The notes under the pieces were generated by a model. The model ran no database searches and had not been told where the DNA came from. It saw nothing but the letters and a program-made list of their open reading frames with translations. Positions 51,864 to 60,166 of a stretch of DNA of 64,000 nt are shown here, piece by piece. A program made the translations under genes and the position numbers. Every line of letters begins with the position of its first letter. Positions within the stretch are counted from its first letter, which is position 1. This DNA comes from Aestuariibaculum lutulentum. GTDB lineage: Bacteria; Bacteroidota; Bacteroidia; Flavobacteriales; Flavobacteriaceae. The DNA is taken from NCBI RefSeq assembly GCF_032926325.1, contig NZ_CP136709.1:2698501-2762500 (forward strand), read 5' to 3'.

Positions 51864-53966
51864 CTAAGAAATATAATTCCAGATGTTTTTAAATTTACTC
51901 AGCTTTCTGTAAGTGTCTAAAACTACTGCGTTATCTGTGGAAGCCAGTTTCGGATCGTCATTAAGGATCTTTTTTGCGTGATAACGGGCGTGTTGTAATA
52001 AATCTTTGTCCTTTACAATGTCGGCAATTTTAAGGTTAAGCACACCACTTTGCTGTGTACCCATTAAATCGCCGGGACCTCGCAATTTTAAATCTACTTC
52101 GGCAATTTCAAAACCATCGCTGGTTTTAACCATGGTTTCCAGACGTGTTTTACTGTCGTTACTCAGTTTATGTCCGGTCATTAAAATACAGTAACTCTGT
52201 TCTGCACCTCGCCCCACACGACCACGTAACTGATGCAATTGCGATAATCCAAAGCGTTCGGCACTTTCAATAATCATAACCGAAGCGTTAGGAACATTTA
52301 CACCAACTTCGATAACGGTTGTGGCTACCATAATTTGTGTTTCGCCTTTTATAAAACGCTGCATCTCATAATCTTTATCGGCAGGTTTCATTTTACCGTG
52401 AACAATGGAAATTTGATAATCGGGCATCGGGAAATCCCGAGCGATACTTTCATAGCCATCCATCAAATCTTTATAGTCCATTTTTTCACTTTCCTGAATT
52501 AACGGATACACAATATACACCTGTCTGCCTTTGGCAATTTCTTCCTTCACAAAACGAAAAACATTCAGTCTGTTTTTATCATAGCGATGAACCGTTTTTA
52601 TAGGCTTTCTTCCCGCTGGTAATTCGTCTATAATCGAGATGTCAAGATCGCCATAAACCGACATCGCCAACGTACGTGGAATTGGAGTTGCAGTCATCAC
52701 TAAAATGTGTGGCGGGGTCGAATTTTTATGCCATAATTTACTTCTTTGAGCGACACCAAAACGATGTTGCTCGTCTATGATAGCGAGCCCTAAATTATGG
52801 AATTCTACCTTGTCTTCAAGTAGCGCATGGGTGCCGATAATGATGTTTAAATCGCCATTTTTTAAAGATTCTAAAATTTCTCTTCGTTCTGAAGTTTTAG
52901 TTGAACCTGTTAAAAGTTTTATTCTGATTTTCAGTTCTTTACATAGTTCAAGTAATCCATTATAGTGTTGAACTGACAAAATTTCAGTCGGAGCCATTAA
53001 ACAAGCCTGGAAACCGTTGTCAAGTGCCATTAACATTGACATTAGTGCTACAATGGTCTTTCCGGAACCTACATCACCTTGTAACAAACGATTCATTTGA
53101 GCATTACTGCCTAAATCGGCACGAATTTCTTTTAGTACCCGCTTTTGTGCGTTGGTTAAATCGAAAGGTAAATGTTCTTCAAAAAAGGTTTTAAAATGTT
53201 CGCCGATATGTTCAAAAGGAAAGCCTTTAATTTTCGATTTGTGAACTAAATTTTTAATGATGAGCTGCAGCTGAATATAAAAAAGCTCTTCAAATTTTAA
53301 TCGGAATTGTGCCTTGGTTAACAGCTCCGGACTCTTCGGAAAATGGATGTTAAAAAGGGCTTCATTTTTATTAATTAAATGCAGTTCTTTTCGCAAATAT
53401 TCGGGAAGCGTTTCGTCAAATTTTCCGTTGGCATCGATAAATAATTGCTGAATAATTTTACTTACTACCCGATTAGAAATACCTCGATTCGATAGCTTTT
53501 CAGTTGACGGATAAACAGCCTGCATAGCTGATCTTAAATTTTTTTCGTGCTCAGCTAATGGTTCCAGTTCAGGATGTGGCATGGAGAAGGTGCTGTTGAA
53601 CCAATTGGTTTTCCCAAACGCCACGTAAGGGGTGTTCAATTTTAAGCTTTCTTTTATCCATTTATGGCCTCGAAACCAAACCAGTTCCATGGTTCCGGTG
53701 TCGTCCTGAAATTTTGCCACCAAACGTTTGCCTCGGTTTTGTCCGACTTCAGAAAATGAAATAATTTTACCAATCACCTGGACATCGGCATTGTTGTGTG
53801 GCAATCCATTAATCTTGTAATATTGCGTACGATCGATGTAGCGGTTTGGGAATAAATTCATCAAATCCTGATAGGTATGAATACCCAATTCTTTGCGAAG
53901 CAATTCGGCTCTGCTCGAGCCAACGCCTTTTAAATAATCGATAGGAGTTTGTAGATTTATTGCCAT
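51864..53966 (-). CDS. recG: ATP-dependent DNA helicase RecG
   Basis: A 700-residue RecG, which reverses stalled replication forks and branch-migrates Holliday junctions. The N-terminal wedge/OB-fold domain (about 60-150) is followed by superfamily 2 helicase motifs: I LLQGDVGSGKT near 291, II IIDEQHRFG near 396, III MTATPIPRT near 425, then VIEVGVNVPNASVMI near 556 and QLHQLRGRVGRG near 582. The GDLMGTQQSG segment near 630 is typical of RecG. It is divergent from the M1 peptidase gene. Confidence 0.96.
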   Translation of the reverse strand: MAINLQTPIDYLKGVGSSRAELLRKELGIHTYQDLMNLFPNRYIDRTQYYKINGLPHNNADVQVIGKIISFSEVGQNRGKRLVAKFQDDTGTMELVWFRGHKWIKESLKLNTPYVAFGKTNWFNSTFSMPHPELEPLAEHEKNLRSAMQAVYPSTEKLSNRGISNRVVSKIIQQLFIDANGKFDETLPEYLRKELHLINKNEALFNIHFPKSPELLTKAQFRLKFEELFYIQLQLIIKNLVHKSKIKGFPFEHIGEHFKTFFEEHLPFDLTNAQKRVLKEIRADLGSNAQMNRLLQGDVGSGKTIVALMSMLMALDNGFQACLMAPTEILSVQHYNGLLELCKELKIRIKLLTGSTKTSERREILESLKNGDLNIIIGTHALLEDKVEFHNLGLAIIDEQHRFGVAQRSKLWHKNSTPPHILVMTATPIPRTLAMSVYGDLDISIIDELPAGRKPIKTVHRYDKNRLNVFRFVKEEIAKGRQVYIVYPLIQESEKMDYKDLMDGYESIARDFPMPDYQISIVHGKMKPADKDYEMQRFIKGETQIMVATTVIEVGVNVPNASVMIIESAERFGLSQLHQLRGRVGRGAEQSYCILMTGHKLSNDSKTRLETMVKTSDGFEIAEVDLKLRGPGDLMGTQQSGVLNLKIADIVKDKDLLQHARYHAKKILNDDPKLASTDNAVVLDTYRKLSKFKNIWNYIS

Positions 53967-54099
53967 AACAGGACGAATTTAAACCTTTTCAACCAATTCA
54001 AAAAATGGAAAATTTCCGTATTTTGGCTTAATCCTTGTTAGAGTCAAATGGCTTACTTATTTAAAATCTTGTCCGACATGGATTTATAACCCTATAAAT

Positions 54100-56061
54100 A
54101 TGAAATTCTACCTACTTGCCTTTATTTTTTTTATTACTGGTTTTTTGTGTGCCCAGCAAGCCGATTATGTGGATTTTAAAAGTGCAGCTGTATGGGTGAC
54201 ATTTCAACCCGAGGCGAAAACGGTTTTGGGTGAGGTGACTTATAAATTAGATATTTTAAAATCTAGAGACTCTATTTTTTTAGATGCCGTAAATATGGAA
54301 TTCTCTCTGGTGACTTTAAATGGAAAGTCGGTAGACTTCCGAAGCGATTCAAAAAAACTGTGGATTAAGCATAAGTTAAAAAAGGGGAAATCCTATGAAT
54401 TAAAATTTGAATATAAAGCCCAACCAAAGAAAGCCTTGTATTTTATTGATTGGGAGTATCCGAATGGAAACAAGCAAATCTGGACGCAGGGACAGGGAAA
54501 ATATACGAGTAACTGGTTGCCAAGTATCGACGATATGAATGATAAAATTGAGTTCGATTTAAGCATTACTTTTAATAAAAATTACGAGGTTATCGCCAAC
54601 GGAAAATTAATAGATAAGCAAATCAACGATTCCACAATGACCTGGCATTACGATATGCGAAAACCTATGGCGAGTTATTTAGTGGCTTTAGCTATTGGAA
54701 AGTATGATAAGCAAATCGAGTATTCAGAAAGCGGTAAACCTCTAGAGATGTATTACTATCCTGAAGATTCTTTAAAGTTTGAACCAACTTATAGATACAC
54801 AAAACAGATGTTCGATTTTTTAGAAGAGGAAATTGGGGTAGCGTATCCGTGGCAGAATTATAAGCAAATACCAGTTAAAGACTTTCTGTATGCCGGCATG
54901 GAAAATACCAGTTCGACTATTTTTTCTGATGCTTTTGTGGTTAACGATACGGCTTTTGTAGATAAGAATTATGTTAATGTAAATGCGCACGAGCTGGCTC
55001 ACCAGTGGTTTGGCGATTTGGTAACCGAAACGTCAGGAACTCACCACTGGTTGCAGGAAGGTTTTGCTACATATTATGCATTATTAGCCGAGCGAAATAT
55101 GTTTGGTGATAATTATTATTACTGGCGTTTATATGAATATTTACAGGAGCTGGATGTACAGGATAAATCGGGTGGAAGCACGGCACTTTTAAACCAAAAG
55201 TCTAGTAGTACCACATTTTATAAAAAGGGAGCCTGGGTGTTGCATTTGCTACGAGAAAAGGTGGGAGATGATGCTTTTAAAAGTGCAGTAAAGAGTTATT
55301 TAAATAAGTATGCTTTTAAAAATGTAAAAACCAAAGACTTTATAGCAGAGGTTGAACGGACAAGTAAACAAGATTTAAGCAAGTTTGTGGCACTTTGGTT
55401 GGAAAACAAAGATTTAAATTATAACTTGATGTTAGAAAGTTTAAAACAATCGGTGTTTATTCAAGAGTATCTTATGGTAGATTGTGAATTGTATACCTCC
55501 AAATGTGGCGAGTATTTAAATTCAGGGATTTCAGATGAGGCTAAAGCTAAGGTGATCGAGCAAATACCAAACCAAATTACATCAGATAATTTTAAAAGCC
55601 CTATAAAAGTGCGTCAAGCCATAGCAACATCAATCTCCATTATTCCTGAACGATTAAAACAGGATTATGAGTCATTGCTTCAAGATGAATCGTATGTAAC
55701 TATTGAAGCTGCTTTAATGAATTTATGGAGAAACTTTCCGCAAGAGCGCTATAAATATTTGAATCAAACAAAAGGCATTTTTGGGTTTCACGATAAAAAC
55801 ATTAGGATGTTGTGGCTGACTTTAGCATTGATTACGGATGGTTTTGAGCCAGAAAATAAGCCTGAATATTTCAAGGAATTAACTGGTTATACATCTCCAA
55901 AATACAGTTTCGATATTAGACAGAATGCGTTTATGTTTTTGCAGCAAATACAAGCCTGTAATGAAGTATGCAGAGAAAATTTAAAGGAAGCTACAACGCA
56001 TCACAACTGGCAATTTTCGAAATTTTCAAAATCGATGTTACAAGCCCTAAACCAAAATTAA
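54100..56061 (+). CDS. M1-family zinc aminopeptidase, exported
   Basis: A 653-residue gluzincin. The signal peptide is MKFYLLAFIFFITGFLCAQ. The beta domain (25-215) precedes the catalytic core, with the exopeptidase motif AGMENTSS near 266, the zinc motif H297-ELA-H301 and the third ligand E320 in LQEGFATYY. The C-terminal third is helical. Members remove N-terminal residues from peptides in the periplasm. Two patatin genes follow directly, the first 1 nt after the stop, so all three may be co-transcribed. Confidence 0.92.
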   Translation: MKFYLLAFIFFITGFLCAQQADYVDFKSAAVWVTFQPEAKTVLGEVTYKLDILKSRDSIFLDAVNMEFSLVTLNGKSVDFRSDSKKLWIKHKLKKGKSYELKFEYKAQPKKALYFIDWEYPNGNKQIWTQGQGKYTSNWLPSIDDMNDKIEFDLSITFNKNYEVIANGKLIDKQINDSTMTWHYDMRKPMASYLVALAIGKYDKQIEYSESGKPLEMYYYPEDSLKFEPTYRYTKQMFDFLEEEIGVAYPWQNYKQIPVKDFLYAGMENTSSTIFSDAFVVNDTAFVDKNYVNVNAHELAHQWFGDLVTETSGTHHWLQEGFATYYALLAERNMFGDNYYYWRLYEYLQELDVQDKSGGSTALLNQKSSSTTFYKKGAWVLHLLREKVGDDAFKSAVKSYLNKYAFKNVKTKDFIAEVERTSKQDLSKFVALWLENKDLNYNLMLESLKQSVFIQEYLMVDCELYTSKCGEYLNSGISDEAKAKVIEQIPNQITSDNFKSPIKVRQAIATSISIIPERLKQDYESLLQDESYVTIEAALMNLWRNFPQERYKYLNQTKGIFGFHDKNIRMLWLTLALITDGFEPENKPEYFKELTGYTSPKYSFDIRQNAFMFLQQIQACNEVCRENLKEATTHHNWQFSKFSKSMLQALNQN

Positions 56062-56062
56062 A

Positions 56063-56965
56063 ATGAAAGCTTTAGTAATTTCAGGAGGCGGTAGTAAAGG
56101 TGCATTTGCCGGTGGCGTGGCCCAATATCTTATTGAAGAGATGAATCGGGACTACCAGATTTATATAGGAACATCAACCGGTAGTTTACTGGTGTCGCAT
56201 CTGGCTTTAAAGGAAATTGAACGCATAAAACACGTGTATACCAGTGTAACAAACAGCGATATTTTTAGCGTGTGTCCTTTTGTGGTAAAGCAAAAACACG
56301 GGAATCAAAATATTGCTATTAATCATTTTAATGTGCTTTTAAATATGTTGCGTGGGAGTAAGACTTTTGGTGAAAGCTATCACTTGAAAGACCTTATAAA
56401 AAGAACACTAACACCAGAAGATTTTGAAATTTTAAAGCAATCAACCAAAGACATTGTAGTTACCGTATCTAATATTTCACTGAATCAGGTAGAGTACAAA
56501 AGCATTAAAGACTTTGATTATGATGAATTTTGTGAATGGATCTGGATTTCCAGTAATTACACGCCTTTCATGACTTTAGTTAAAAAGGATGGTTGCGAAT
56601 ATGCCGATGGCGGTTTAGGAAATATGGTGCCCATTGAGGAAGCTATAAATAGAGGCGCTACCGAAGTTGATGCTATAATTTTACAAACCGAAGTGACTCA
56701 ATATAACCGATTACCGTCAAAAAACCCCTTTTCTTTAATGACCAATATGTTCACATTTATGCTCGATAGAATCGAATCTCAAAATATAAAAATAGGTAAA
56801 CATGTGGCTAACCATACTAATGCCATTATTAATTTTTATTACGCGCCAACGGTGTTAACCACAAATTCATTAATCTTTAACAAAGAAAAAATGACCGAAT
56901 GGTGGCAAAGTGGCTATAATTTTGCCAAGTTTAAAAATAAACAAGTAAGCGCGTTAGAAGATTAG
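56063..56965 (+). CDS. Patatin-like phospholipase (copy 1)
   Basis: A 300-residue cytoplasmic patatin-fold lipid acyl hydrolase. The oxyanion motif GGGSKGAFAGG (residues 8-18), nucleophile S38 in GTSTG, and catalytic D182 in YADGGLG complete the Ser-Asp dyad. There is no signal peptide. It is immediately followed by a homologue (copy 2) 3 nt away. A hand alignment of the first 190 residues runs without gaps at about 57% identity, so the pair is an old tandem duplication. Natural lipid substrate unknown. Confidence 0.9.
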   Translation: MKALVISGGGSKGAFAGGVAQYLIEEMNRDYQIYIGTSTGSLLVSHLALKEIERIKHVYTSVTNSDIFSVCPFVVKQKHGNQNIAINHFNVLLNMLRGSKTFGESYHLKDLIKRTLTPEDFEILKQSTKDIVVTVSNISLNQVEYKSIKDFDYDEFCEWIWISSNYTPFMTLVKKDGCEYADGGLGNMVPIEEAINRGATEVDAIILQTEVTQYNRLPSKNPFSLMTNMFTFMLDRIESQNIKIGKHVANHTNAIINFYYAPTVLTTNSLIFNKEKMTEWWQSGYNFAKFKNKQVSALED

Positions 56966-56968
56966 TAT

Positions 56969-57877
56969 ATGAAAGCATTAGTAATTTCCGGAGGTGGCAG
57001 TAAAGGTGCGTTTGCTGGTGGTGTAGCGCAATATTTAATGGAAGAACAAGGTAAAGAGTACGATATGTTTCTCGGTACATCAACAGGCAGTTTGCTGGTA
57101 CCTCATTTAGCGACCAATAGTCTGAGTAAATTACATGAGATTTTTACCAACGTGAAGCAAAATACCATTTTTAGTATCAATCCGTTTGTGCAACATAAAA
57201 AGGATGGCAGGGAGTATGTATCTATTAATTACTTTAATTCCATTCTCCAATTTATAAAACGTAAACGTACATTTGGTGAGAGTAAAAATTTAAGACGTCA
57301 CATAAAAAAGCATTTTAGTGAAGAAGAATTTAATTTAATTCGAGATACGAAGGAAGATGTAGTGGTTACGGTATCTAACCTGTCTAAAAACCGGGTCGAG
57401 TATAAGTCTATTAACGATTTTAGTTATGAAGAGTTTTGCGACTGGATTTGGATTTCCTGCAATTACATTCCGTTTATGTCCTTGGTAAAACGTGATGGCT
57501 TTGAGTATGCCGATGGTGGACTGGGATGTGTAATTCCTATTCGGGAGGCTATTCTTCGGGGAGCAACTGAAGTTGATGCGATAGTTTTGGAAAGTGAAAA
57601 TCTGGAATACAATAAAGTTTTAGGTAAAAACCCATTCTCTTTGATGATTAACCTGTTTGGGCATCTGTTAGATCAGGTCGAAAAGGCCGATATTGCTATT
57701 GGTAAACTCGCAGCAAAGCACCGTAATGTAAAACTGAATTTATACTACACCCCAACTCAACTTACCGAGAATTCATTAATATTTAGTAAGCGCTTAATGA
57801 CCAAATGGTGGGAAGATGGCTTTGAATATGCGAAACAGAAGCATATGGGGGATAATGAATTAAGTGATGTTGAATAG
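56969..57877 (+). CDS. Patatin-like phospholipase (copy 2)
   Basis: A 302-residue paralogue of the preceding gene with the same catalytic set: GGGSKGAFAGG, S38 in GTSTG and D182 in YADGGLG. Most differences lie in residues 50-130 and at the C-terminus (QKHMGDNELSDVE). Third-position changes are frequent even where the protein is identical, so the duplication is not recent. Its stop codon lies inside a 20-bp stem that acts as terminator. Confidence 0.9.
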   Translation: MKALVISGGGSKGAFAGGVAQYLMEEQGKEYDMFLGTSTGSLLVPHLATNSLSKLHEIFTNVKQNTIFSINPFVQHKKDGREYVSINYFNSILQFIKRKRTFGESKNLRRHIKKHFSEEEFNLIRDTKEDVVVTVSNLSKNRVEYKSINDFSYEEFCDWIWISCNYIPFMSLVKRDGFEYADGGLGCVIPIREAILRGATEVDAIVLESENLEYNKVLGKNPFSLMINLFGHLLDQVEKADIAIGKLAAKHRNVKLNLYYTPTQLTENSLIFSKRLMTKWWEDGFEYAKQKHMGDNELSDVE

Positions 57878-57916
57878 TAAAAAAGACAGCCTACTAGGTT
57901 GTCTTTTTTACTATTC
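57872..57916. terminator. Bidirectional terminator between patatin 2 and the DUF gene
   Basis: A 20-bp stem (57872-57891 with 57897-57916, a single G-T or A-C mismatch depending on strand) has a 5-nt loop and A/T tracts on both sides, ending both convergent units. The patatin stop codon is within the stem. Confidence 0.9.
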
Positions 57917-57929
57917 AAGAGTACATGTT

Positions 57930-58451
57930 TTACAAAATATTCTTCACTTCATCTTTAATAAACGAAAGGGCCAAATCGCTTGGGGCACGGCGTTCTAACA
58001 TTTCGGTTAATACCACTTCGCGTAGTTTGTCGGCGGTATCAGTTTTTTCAAGTAAACTAGCTTTCCTTATCAGTTGTATGGTGGCGTTTTTAGCTGTATT
58101 AATAATGCTCCAACACTGTTCGCTTACGTAAATCTGCTGTGCTAAATTATGTTCAAACTCCGACTCAATGGCTTGGATTAACATGGCTTCATAGGTGTTT
58201 TTATCCGATGAGGTTGGTGCTACTCGAAGTAAAAGTTTAGATGGTGCAATGCGCTCTAAAAACAAGGTCATACGTTCGTAGGCTTGCAGGCGTGTTGGTA
58301 AGGCGCTTACTTCCAGATCTTTTTGTAGTAAAAAGCGTCTGCGACCATCTTCATTTTTAGTGTGTTCTTTAAAAAAATAATATGCTATAAGTCCGGTAAT
58401 TAATGACGGAATAGCAAATAATAATAAATCGATAATTCTTGACGAATCCAT
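57930..58451 (-). CDS. Membrane-anchored protein of unknown function
   Basis: A 173-residue protein with one N-terminal transmembrane segment (about residues 7-26, IIDLLLFAIPSLITGLIAYY) and a cytoplasmic helical part. LPTRLQAYERMTLFLERIAPSKLLLR near 52-77 and the rest are conserved-looking, but I do not know the family with certainty. It lies 17 nt after the FMN-binding glutamate-synthase-like gene on the same strand, so the two are probably co-transcribed; the functional link is unknown. Confidence 0.75.
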   Translation of the reverse strand: MDSSRIIDLLLFAIPSLITGLIAYYFFKEHTKNEDGRRRFLLQKDLEVSALPTRLQAYERMTLFLERIAPSKLLLRVAPTSSDKNTYEAMLIQAIESEFEHNLAQQIYVSEQCWSIINTAKNATIQLIRKASLLEKTDTADKLREVVLTEMLERRAPSDLALSFIKDEVKNIL

Positions 58452-58468
58452 AAAAAGTAGTGTTAAGT

Positions 58469-60016
58469 TTATTTATTCCCTCCCAAATATATACAATCTT
58501 TTAAATCCTGCATACCTGTAAATGGTACATATGTTTTGTTGTACATATAGGTTTTGCTTAGTTCTTTAGATAAATTGTGATCATCTACGTTAATTTCGAT
58601 ATCACTCATTTTAAACTGGCAAGGGTGTTCGTAACCTGCCGCATGGGTAATTTCAATAAATTCTTTTCTAAAGGTTTTAAAATACTGAGCCAGTCTCGCC
58701 GATTTTAATGTCGGGTCAATGCCACTTTGTAACCATTTACTTTGCGTGGCAACACCACTCGGGCAACGGTTGGTGTGACAAACTTGCGCCTGAATACAGC
58801 CAATACTCATCATAGCTTCGCGAGCTACATTTATACAGTCGGCACCCATGGCAAAAGCCATGGCGCCTTTGGCAGGGAATCCTAATTTACCGCTGCCAAT
58901 AAAGACAATGCGTTCGGTGAGTTCTTTACGCTGAAAAAGTTTGTATAAGTCGCTGAACCCGTAAACCCAAGGCAGAGAAACGTGGTCTGCAAAGCTTGGA
59001 GGCGCAGCACCTGTGCCGCCTTCGCCACCATCAACGGTAATGAAATCTGGACCTTTTCCTGTTTTTAACATGATATCGGCAAGCTCTTCCCATTGTTCCA
59101 GTTTACCAATAGCTGCTTTAATTCCAACAGGTAAACCGGTAGCTTCAGCTATTTCTTCAATAAAATCTACCATTTCAGCGACATTTGAGAATGCAGAATG
59201 GTTTGGTGGTGACAACACATCTTTGCCTAATTCTACATGACGAATGGCTGCAATTTCTTTGGTGATTTTTGACGCTGGTAGCACACCGCCTTTACCCGGT
59301 TTAGCACCTTGAGATAGCTTTACTTCAATAGCACGAATAAATGGATTATCTTCTACTAATTTTATCAGTTTGTCTAAGGAAAACGAACCATCTTCATTTC
59401 GAACACCAAAATAACCGGTTCCGAAGTGAAAAATAACATCACCGCCGTGACTGTGGTAAGGAGACAGGCCGCCTTCACCTGTATTATGATAAGCTCCAGC
59501 CAATTTTACACCTTTATTTAAAGACTCAACAGCTTTTGCCGAAAGCGAACCGAAACTCATAGCAGAAACATTAATTACTGATGCCGGACGAAATGGTTTT
59601 TTTCGATTATTGGGTAATCCCATGACTTTAGCACATGGTAAAAAGGTTTTGTCTATTTCGTTAGGATGGTTTTCTTTTGGCTTATAAGGCATCATTGCGT
59701 TATTAATAAAAATATGCTGATGTGCATAAATGTCAGTATCGGTTCCGAAACCTTCATAATTGTTTTCTTTTTTAGCCGAGGCGTAAATCCAGCCGCGTTC
59801 AATACGGTTAAATGGTAATTCCTCACGGTTGTTAGCGACTAAATACTGGCGCAGTTCGGGTCCAATTTTTTCAAGCATATACCTAAGATGACCAATAATA
59901 GGGTAGTTATGGCTAATAGTGTGTGCTTTTTGAAGAAAAATATCTCGAATGGCAACGCATAACAGTATAATTAATATCCAGCCCCACCAGGAAATATCAG
60001 ATAAAAAAGAGAACAT
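58469..60016 (-). CDS. Orphan FMN-binding glutamate synthase-family protein
   Basis: A 515-residue protein with an N-terminal membrane segment (WWGWILIILLCVAI, about 10-24) and a glutamate synthase-type FMN barrel. Motifs: NVSAMSFGSLSAKAVESLNKG near 148, GEGGLSPYHSHGGDVIFHFGTG near 180, KAAIGKLEQW near 296, VDGGEGGTGAAPPSFADHVS near 326, and a cysteine cluster near 410-420 (CIQAQVCHTNRCP). There is no amidotransferase domain and no small subunit beside it, so it is unlikely to be a complete glutamate synthase. Its reaction is unknown. Confidence 0.85.
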   Translation of the reverse strand: MFSFLSDISWWGWILIILLCVAIRDIFLQKAHTISHNYPIIGHLRYMLEKIGPELRQYLVANNREELPFNRIERGWIYASAKKENNYEGFGTDTDIYAHQHIFINNAMMPYKPKENHPNEIDKTFLPCAKVMGLPNNRKKPFRPASVINVSAMSFGSLSAKAVESLNKGVKLAGAYHNTGEGGLSPYHSHGGDVIFHFGTGYFGVRNEDGSFSLDKLIKLVEDNPFIRAIEVKLSQGAKPGKGGVLPASKITKEIAAIRHVELGKDVLSPPNHSAFSNVAEMVDFIEEIAEATGLPVGIKAAIGKLEQWEELADIMLKTGKGPDFITVDGGEGGTGAAPPSFADHVSLPWVYGFSDLYKLFQRKELTERIVFIGSGKLGFPAKGAMAFAMGADCINVAREAMMSIGCIQAQVCHTNRCPSGVATQSKWLQSGIDPTLKSARLAQYFKTFRKEFIEITHAAGYEHPCQFKMSDIEINVDDHNLSKELSKTYMYNKTYVPFTGMQDLKDCIYLGGNK

Positions 60017-60166
60017 AAATTTTATAAATTTTCAGAATTTAAGATAAAGATATTTAAATTTTAATAAATGCTTTGGGCATTTATAATTGTTTATAATTAT
60101 TAATAAAACCTTTTAATTAAACGGTTGGCAATGTTTAATTTTAACCCTTTAAAATAGAAATTAGTT

